This document shows positions 57,152 to 64,000 of a DNA stretch of 64,000 nucleotides, piece after piece (positions within the stretch are counted from its first letter, which is position 1; every line of letters starts with the position of its first letter). The notes beneath the pieces were generated by a model, which had not been told where the DNA came from, searched no databases, and saw only the letters and a list, made by a program, of their open reading frames with translations. Where the stretch lies: contig JABSSW010000005.1 of assembly GCA_018902385.1 (NCBI GenBank), forward strand, positions 124,001 through 188,000. The letters are read 5' to 3'. The stretch comes from Physcia stellaris (taxonomy: Eukaryota; Ascomycota; Lecanoromycetes; Caliciales; Physciaceae). Both the position numbers and the translations under genes were made by a program.

Positions 57152-58304
57152 CTTGAAGCCAGCAAAGAAATGCTACCTTAAGTACACACCCTGCCAAAAG
57201 AAGGCGAGTGAGGCAGCCGTCTGCCTACACTAAAGTTACTGTGTCTCGCCGGTGTAAAGTATACACCTGCTGACCTATGGAAAACGCGCTGCCTGCTCGA
57301 ATCAGTGACTGCCTCAGCCTCAATATCGGAATTGGGCGAATTTATCATACCGCTGGCACAGCAGGCGCTTTCAACTCATAAACGAGAGCCTCTCCCTGAA
57401 CGAACAACCACCGCGGCGCGACAGTTCACTAATGACTGCAGCGCCATGTTCACTGCCGTAAACACACACCAGCCAAAGGAACATGCCCAAGTCTTGGTCT
57501 GCAAGCCCCGTATGATTCATTTCGCGCCCGAGTCTTCTAGGGCGACCGCGACGGTGACTGCGCAATGATCGGCTTGAGCTCTCATATCCATCCCCAATCA
57601 ATTCGTTCAGAGATGCCTCACACTCCTCTGTTCCGTATAAAGTTACACTAGATGGCGCGTCGAGATCAAAAACGACAGATACAGAATATTGACATGACGT
57701 TGTCGGCAGAAACTGCATGGGCACGTCGATCTGGAGCCGCAACGGTGAGCCGGGTGCAACCCTTGTCGATCAACCTGTGAAACGGTGCATGTCAAAAGTC
57801 TCCGTGACTGGCAGCTGTCAACTGTCAAGCTTGTCATGCATAGCCTTGCCGGGCGAGCGCAGGTAGCAGCAGCGTGGGGGCATCCCCCCTATCAAAACTC
57901 AGACATGCGATGATGCGGATACGAGCTTTTCTGCACGCAAAGCTTATGCTGGTGAAGGATCCGTTTCATGCCTGGCTGTTGAAGATGCGCTCCAAAGAGT
58001 TGACGAGCAATTGTAATCCGTGGTCTAGAATGCGATGTGATACTGGACGTGCGCTGTCTAAGCCCAACCGGTGCTCTGCTCCGTCACGATGCTACGTACA
58101 TGCCAGTCATTCTTCCCAAAGAAACAAGCGTTTGGAGTCTCGAACCCATACATCTAGAACCTGTCACAGATGATCCCTTCGGCCCGCGATTCTTCCAATA
58201 AGGATGCGTGACAGGAGCCTTCATCCTTCAGGATGCTAATTCACAAAGCCATTACACTATTCCGACAAGCCTCCCGTAAATGCTTATGGTTAAGGAATCG
58301 TATG
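57152..58304. other. Intergenic, no gene seen
   Basis: No convincing gene. The near-palindromic word GGTGTAAAGTATACACC occurs at about 57250-57266; a close variant appears at the right end of the window (about 63870-63887). Confidence 0.4.
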
Positions 58305-59846
58305 CTACGATTCCATCTTGCCCTCCCCGAACACCAATGCCACACCGTCATCGCCGGCCGTGACAATTTTGCCCTCCTTCCCGCCCTGCACAAATCCTAG
58401 AACCCCACCCCCTTCGCCCTCTCCCCTGTGGCCTCTCCACTCACTCACCAAACCTTGCCCCGCCGCTGCAGTCCCACCTCTAGTATCCCATATCCGAACC
58501 ACGCCATCGAGCCCACAGCTCGTAACCAGGTGTTCCCTGCCCTTTATCCGCGAAAATTCAACCTTTACAACAGCGTACCCCTCATGAGCTTCCCGGATAT
58601 GCCTCCTGACCGCAAAGCTGTGAGCCGTATCAAACAACACGATAGACCCGTCCACACTCCCTGCCACAAGCAACGGAAATGGCGGCTCAGCGAAACCGAG
58701 TGTCTCCACTCCCTCCCCTTGAACCTGCAAACTCGCCAGTATAGCCCCAGCCTGCCCCGCTGATGCCCCCACACCGTTCACTCCTCCAGACTTCCTTCCC
58801 CCTCCACGTTTGCTCTTGGAACCCGCCCCTTTCTGCCCCGCTGTTGCTGAGCTCGTTGGCCCTAAGCGCGGCAGTCCGACGACCCGAACCATACCCCCGG
58901 CGCCGCCCACAACGACAAAGGCCCCAGACGGCGCGACCGCGACGCTATAAATCCCGCCCTCGATCGCAAATCGCTGATCAGCGCCCGTCAATCCCACAAC
59001 AGCCTGACTCCCCTGCGCGCCCCCGATTCCCGCCGCAGCACCCTCCCCGAACGGATCCCACACGTATAAACTCCCATCCTCGCTCACCGTAGCCAGTAAT
59101 TTCCCATCGGGCGTCCATGCGCCGGCCGTGCAAGACTCGGTATGTAGATAATATGCCTGCAGGACGCGCAAAGGGCCGGTGGCGGTATCGGCGGCATCGA
59201 CGGCGTAGACCCAGACGCTGCCGTCCGAGGCGCCGAGCGCGATGGTGTTGGGGTAGGAGGGGTGCGGGCAGGGTACTAAGAAGTTGATTTCGGGGACTTC
59301 GAGGGTTTCTGCGAGGAGCTTGTAGGGTTCTGCGGTGGAGGTGGAGGTGGAGTGCGCGCGTAATCGTCCGTCTAGTCCGCCTGTGAGCAGATAATCGCCC
59401 GAAGGAAGCGTAAAAGCGAGCGCGTTCACGCTGTCGCTGTGGCCGGTGAGTTTCGCTATTGGAGAAAGGGAGGCGCGTGAGGCGGAGGGGTCGGGATTGC
59501 TTTCGTAAGATTTCGGTAACAGTGGCGGGGGTGGAAGGGAGGAGGAGAAGATGTAGGTCGTGTCGTCGCCGCCGCCAGTGGCTATTATGGAGGGGTTGAT
59601 GGGGTGTTGGGCTATGCAGAAGATGGAGTCGGTGTGCGCGTCGAAGTGGGCGAGGGAGTCGTTCTGGAGCTGGATTTCTTGGTCTTGGGCGTCGTCGGCA
59701 TCTGGGAGCGTGTCTTCGGGGTCCGAGTCCATGGGGTGGTCTGGGTCGGCGTCTTCAGGGATTACTTCGGCGGCTTCAGAGGCGTCAAGGAGAGCGTCCT
59801 CGTCCGGCGCCTCGTTCGGATTCAGAGGGGGAGTTGACGGGGCCAT
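58305..59846 (-). CDS. SQT1: WD40 ribosome-assembly chaperone Sqt1 (AAMP homologue)
   Basis: Sqt1 is the WD40 chaperone that escorts ribosomal protein uL16 (Rpl10) to the 60S subunit; its animal relative is AAMP. Single exon, 513 residues from ATG 59846. An acidic Asp/Glu/Pro N-terminal tail (residues 1-65) is typical of Sqt1 and precedes WD repeats beginning LAHFDAHTDSIFCIAQHP and TGGGDDTTYIF. Further blades are KLTGHSDSVNALAF, GASDGSVWVYAVD, SEDGSLYVWDPF, SVDGSIVLFD, CGLDGVVRIWDTRGG and TAGDDGVALVFG. A Gly/Ser/Lys-rich loop (about 330-365) interrupts the propeller. Third positions are strongly GC-rich compared with flanking DNA. Confidence 0.9.
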   Translation of the reverse strand: MAPSTPPLNPNEAPDEDALLDASEAAEVIPEDADPDHPMDSDPEDTLPDADDAQDQEIQLQNDSLAHFDAHTDSIFCIAQHPINPSIIATGGGDDTTYIFSSSLPPPPLLPKSYESNPDPSASRASLSPIAKLTGHSDSVNALAFTLPSGDYLLTGGLDGRLRAHSTSTSTAEPYKLLAETLEVPEINFLVPCPHPSYPNTIALGASDGSVWVYAVDAADTATGPLRVLQAYYLHTESCTAGAWTPDGKLLATVSEDGSLYVWDPFGEGAAAGIGGAQGSQAVVGLTGADQRFAIEGGIYSVAVAPSGAFVVVGGAGGMVRVVGLPRLGPTSSATAGQKGAGSKSKRGGGRKSGGVNGVGASAGQAGAILASLQVQGEGVETLGFAEPPFPLLVAGSVDGSIVLFDTAHSFAVRRHIREAHEGYAVVKVEFSRIKGREHLVTSCGLDGVVRIWDTRGGTAAAGQGLVSEWRGHRGEGEGGGVLGFVQGGKEGKIVTAGDDGVALVFGEGKMES

Positions 59847-60387
59847 TGTGTGGATTCGTTTGGAATTGAGCTTTAGTGGAGTGGGGGATTAGGAGGGGCT
59901 TACAGAGGAGCCAATGTGGAGATGGGCGTACTTATGAACGAGTGGATGGGCGGAGGCTTTCGTAGTGGTTCGAGAAAACAATTATAAATCGAGTCAAACT
60001 TTTGACAGTCACGTGACCATCGTCATGCCCTTATCGCTTATCTACTAGTGCGGCTGTGTATGAGAGAAAGGGCAAGCTGCTAGACCCGTTTGTTGTGCGT
60101 TCCTATTTAAGGTCTCAAAAATACCAGATCAAGCTCACGCCATGCATAGGAAACAGTGAGCTGCGTGAGATATGCAATGCCATCGTGCTAGGTCTCTCAC
60201 TTCGTTAAACGTGAAGTATATTTTACTATACGAATGCTAGGTTTGCCACACATGCGCTACTAAAACGTTTTAGATAGCTTACACCAAGCATCTTACACCA
60301 TCGTAGATATCGCAAGTGAAATCATACAGAGGTAAGCCAAGGTCAATCAACGTCGTATCAAGCTATAATCGTATAATTCATAGTGAA
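59847..60387. other. Intergenic, SQT1 promoter side
   Basis: It contains a CACGTGACC element near 60010 (an E-box-like CACGTG core) about 165 bases upstream of the SQT1 start. No gene seen. Confidence 0.45.
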
Positions 60388-63075
60388 TTAGGTATGGACT
60401 GGGAGGTCGATGTCGCCGTTGTAGGCGTTCCCTTGGGAGAGGGTAAATTTGCCGCGCCAGTGTTCCGCTGGGTTCACAAGTTCTGGTCTTACATAACGAG
60501 CGGTCATGGCATAACGGAGCTTGCCACTTGGGACGACCGCGTGCTGAACAAAATCAGTATCATTCCTCATGGTATTCTTTCGGAAGGATAGCTGTGACGA
60601 TAACAGCTGTGACTCACCTCGTATGCGGCGTGAATCTTTGCCCCATGCATTACGACAAAGTCACCATGGCGAAGATAAAGACGTAGACACCACGGTGCAA
60701 GCCCACCTTTCCTACTACCCTTCTTGGTGTCCTCCTTTCGCACGTCGTCCTCAGCGGGTTCACTATCGTCACCTTCTTCCTCAGAAACCCTCTTCTTCCT
60801 GGCTTCGGCTCCGGCTTTCGTCTCCTGATCTTTGTTTATTTGCGCGAAGAGTTTGGTTTTCGCTTGCTGGAAATCTGCTGACGTGCCTGTAATATAGATA
60901 TTGTTGAGGGTTGCACGTTCTTTCCAGTAATCCGAGCCCATAACGACTTCACTCTTGGGATTGTATGTTGCTTCGCTGAGAACGGGGTGGGCATAGCTCT
61001 TCTTGATACGGAAGAACATTTCGCCGGGGGCTCCAAGGGACCATGTTGACACGAGGTCGTCGAGTTCTTTTTCACCGTCGTCATGGTACTGCGTTTTGTG
61101 AGCGATGGCCGGCAACAAGAGGTGGGTAAAGTGGGAGCTGCAAGGCAGCACTTACATCCATCTTTTGAGTCTCCATATACCCTACAGCTAACAATTCATT
61201 TCGTGGCGGATAAGGCTTGCCTCCCACAACGACATTGCTTGCCCAGGTGAGCCTATTAAGTGATTCCATGATAGCGCTTGGTGCCTCGCTGAATGGTGCA
61301 GAATCTGCAGCGGCTATGTAGTTGTACGGCATACCCTAACTTGTGTTAAGAGACAGGGTGAGTGAGACATTAAGAACGAACTACTTACGAAGTTTTTCGC
61401 AAAGTGCCTCGTCAGTTGCCGGCCCTGAGCTAATTTGAAGTGAGTGACGCCCACTAGGGTCTGGACATATTTGACTTACCAGTACTGTTCTTCAGGTATG
61501 AGCGCTTGAGGTTCAGACTGTCTCCTTCTTGCATTGCCAAGAACATGTCGTTGGCACCTCCAGGGCGGCCATTGATATGCTTATTAGCAAAAAAGTGGGT
61601 TACAAAGTTGTCCTCGCATAATTTGTAGGTGGTGAGTTTCCAATGGCTGAGGTACTGAACATTGGGATGATCCACGTGTCCTCGATATTCGTCCTGCGAA
61701 ACTGCGTGGCCATGTACTTCTAAGACGTGTTGCGGAAGTACAGAGAGGTGGGGGACGATAGGATGGTATATCCTGTGTGAATAACCGCAGCCTTTTGCCT
61801 GGCATTTCTCGTGATCCCATTCGATCCTCGAATTACAGCATCGACATTTGGGGCAAACGAAACCTTTCCAGGCGGCCAGAGATGTTGTGTGATGCTGATC
61901 CAGGGAATTACCTGCTCGATCTGATGGCACTAGCTCAGAATGAGGCATCGCTCCTGATGGCCACTGTGTTCGCTCGGCTAGGAAGTCTTGACTGAATGTT
62001 AATTGGCTGGGCGGATAGCGTCCATCGAGCTTTCCTCTGTTAGGACATTTTCCATGAGAGACACACATCCACCCCTCGTTGTAGATTTGGGGGCTCTCGC
62101 CACGGCAGTTGATGCAGCTAGCGCGTGCAGCTTTGGTCTGGTAATCGCGAACGGCAGGAGGCATGGGCGAGTTCTGAGGCGCCCACCAGCTCTTCTCGTG
62201 AAGATTCACCTTCTGAAACCGGAACATGTAAACCACATGTGGACCGTTCATTTCAGCCCAGATAGCTGTGACTTGAAACCAAGCGCCCACATTAAAGCGG
62301 TGTGGCATGGCCGCCAATGCAAGGGTATGCTTTGAGCCTACAGCAAATGATGTTCAGTACAACGTAAGGATAGATATATCTACGACTGCTTACCAAATAT
62401 GATGCCGATAGGAATGTTCTCCCTCATGTTCTTTTCGAACGTCGCAATGTGGGCTGACTTATATGTTTGGCTCTTCGCTTGCTGTCTTATGCCTTGCTCA
62501 GTCATCTCGCATGCGCCGCCCGCTCGCGTGATTATGATTTCTTCGTCCATGTATTGTCCATCCGCAGAGGCAAAGTCAATGAGAAAGCCATAACATACAC
62601 CGCCGTGACAGTACGCCGAGCCTTTGTACGCACGGTAGTACTCCAGAGTCTCACAGAGTGGTTGCCGGTCCTGGCACGCATCAGCAAGTATAGAGTTGGG
62701 AATTGGACCTTTCCTTACATTTGCCCAAGCTGGTGGACTTCCAAATGGTGGCCCAAGTAGGGAAACAGCTGGCCCACATGACGAACGGCTCTTTTCGTTC
62801 CCAACGGGGGTACTTGCTCTGAGGCTTGGTTTACGAGCCTGGGTCCTCCTAGGTGGGGAAGTAGTTGAAGTGCTTGTACCTGGCCAGTGAGAATGCCAAT
62901 CTGCGGTAGTAGATGTAGCACTTGAGATAGGGAGCTTGAGCTTCACAATCAAAGACTGTTTTGGAGAAATTGAATGAGATGTCTCCTTGGTTCGCTTCGA
63001 GTCATCTCGTGATGTTGATTCCGATGCCAATCGCTTATTCCTACTTGATCTCCTAAGCGGGCCTTGAGACAACAT
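60388..63075 (-). CDS. AlkB-type 2-oxoglutarate/Fe(II) dioxygenase with Cys-rich domain
   Basis: Six minus-strand exons (63075-62394, 62337-61480, 61429-61389, 61335-61156, 61088-60618 and 60543-60388) give 795 residues (divisible by three). The N-terminal 85 residues are basic and disordered. A conserved region follows (RKGPIPNSILADACQDRQPLCETLEYYRAY, VNLHEKSWWAP). There is a Cys-rich part with a CINCRGE pair and FVCPKCRCCNSR then CQAKGCG. Next come INGRPGGANDMFLAMQ and the catalytic core: H-x-D in YHDDGE (His589, Asp591), the distal His in YEHAVVP (His745) and the 2-oxoglutarate-binding R-x3-T-x-R (Arg754, Thr758, Arg760). The Asn usual at the third position is Ala. About 150 residues, including a charged insert, separate the metal ligands. 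This is a large fungal AlkB-like family; nucleic-acid demethylation is the likely chemistry, substrate unknown. Confidence 0.85.
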
Positions 63076-64000
63076 CGTGATCTAAGAAAGAATGTCAGTC
63101 CATGACAAGATGATTCAACATATACAATAGTTCTAGATTTCGCAATAGTACGGTGATTCAAAGTAGAAGCATAGTTCTGCAATACTGTGAACACTTGTAA
63201 AAGTGTATGTTATCTTTACTAAATCGATTCTGAATTTTAGGTAGGAGGATAACTACTTACCAACAGATAAGTGGCCAATCGATGTTATTTAGATGATTGA
63301 CAGAGATAACAAATGTAGAGAAACCCGTTTAAATTTACAAGGCTTTGATAGTAATAGTTGAGCAAGTAGAAGTAAGAAAGGAGGTTTGAAATAGTAGAGA
63401 AGGTCAACCAAAAGAGTATCCACGATGGCAACGATAACGAGTAGCTTCTGAATCTGACTGTAAACAAAAAGGGATGATGAAGCATTGTCGGAAGAGACAC
63501 AACGGGTAGAACAGAGGTGATATAGTGACAGTCCTGTTCATAGAGCAGTGATGGTGGCTTGGCATAGAGATTGAAACCTAGAAGAATTGAGCCATCATAT
63601 AGCTCCCTTGCTGCCTGACCATCCTCTTAGTAAGTTGTCCATCATGAAATTGAATGAATGATAATATACTGAGGTAGAGCAGTCCAAGATCCTGTCCAAC
63701 CATTTTTTAGAAGCTATGTTGTAGAGGCATCTCTTTATTATGCCAATTCCTCCACTCCGGGTCATGGATAGATCTGAGCGGCCAATCTCCCTATCTGAGG
63801 GGCACTAGCTCACTACGCATGGTATCCTTGGCCTACTCTCGTAAGGTCTTCCTGCTATGAAGTTTTGATGGGTATAAAGTATACACCTAGATAGTAAGGA
63901 TGAATCCACAGCTGAACAAAAATAGGATCCCTCCAGAGGGAAGGTACTCAGAGATCCTCGTCTCCAACATGGTTGTAAAAGCTAGTGAGCTGATGGCTAA
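63076..64000. other. Right-end intergenic, no gene seen
   Basis: AT-rich promoter side of the dioxygenase gene and beyond. Only short chance frames. GGTATAAAGTATACACC at about 63870-63887 resembles the word near 57250. Confidence 0.45.

Noticed and set aside
58120-58165. tRNA-like GGTTCGAGACT on the minus strand
   Set aside because: The flanking bases do not form a T stem or acceptor stem, and no A box lies at the right distance.
58318-59892. Plus-strand frames opposite SQT1 (up to 111 codons)
   Set aside because: They are shadows of the GC-rich SQT1 coding strand.

Overview
The window is nuclear DNA of a filamentous ascomycete (Pezizomycotina). The genes are single and unlinked by operons, and are split by short spliceosomal introns (about 45-160 nt, GT-AG, with CTNAC-type branch sites). 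Recognisable housekeeping genes (KU70, HEM15, an OCH1-type mannosyltransferase, isovaleryl-CoA dehydrogenase, PFA5, SQT1) are of fungal type. I cannot fix the class from sequence alone; Dothideomycetes or a relative is only a guess. I rebuilt exon structures by hand from donor, acceptor and reading phase. Most full models sum to a multiple of three, which is the main internal check. Exceptions and doubts are stated in the entries.

Layout. 0-13 kb is dense and mostly conserved: a DUF1765 gene cut by the window edge, a decayed DUF3431 gene, KU70 divergent from ferrochelatase HEM15, a mitochondrial serine/homoserine O-acyltransferase, and an OCH1-like GT32 mannosyltransferase. 13-30 kb is sparser and lineage-specific: two small secreted proteins, a MITE, a tiny VP-repeat protein, an F-box-like/2EXR plus TPR protein, a mucin-like single-pass membrane protein, an HxxxD acyltransferase, and two unrecognised genes that share a C-x(2,4)-C-P-I-x3-H signature. 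32-46 kb holds a conserved low-complexity protein, mitochondrial isovaleryl-CoA dehydrogenase, a 3 kb repeat-bearing gap, and a coiled-coil gene of about 5.2 kb. That gene has two kinds of internal repeat, a C-terminal membrane anchor and an apparent one-base frame break.

47-57 kb is accessory DNA. It holds four small genes (47.75, 52.07, 54.30 and 55.97 kb), all on the plus strand, whose products end in a W-Y-C-x2-C type zinc-ribbon-like module. PFA5 lies among them on the minus strand. 58-63 kb carries SQT1 and a 795-residue AlkB-type 2-oxoglutarate/iron dioxygenase, both on the minus strand.

No tRNA, rRNA or CRISPR array was recognised. The most interesting unexplained items are the zinc-ribbon gene cluster, the repeat-bearing tail-anchored coiled-coil protein with its frame break, and the CPI-motif gene pair.
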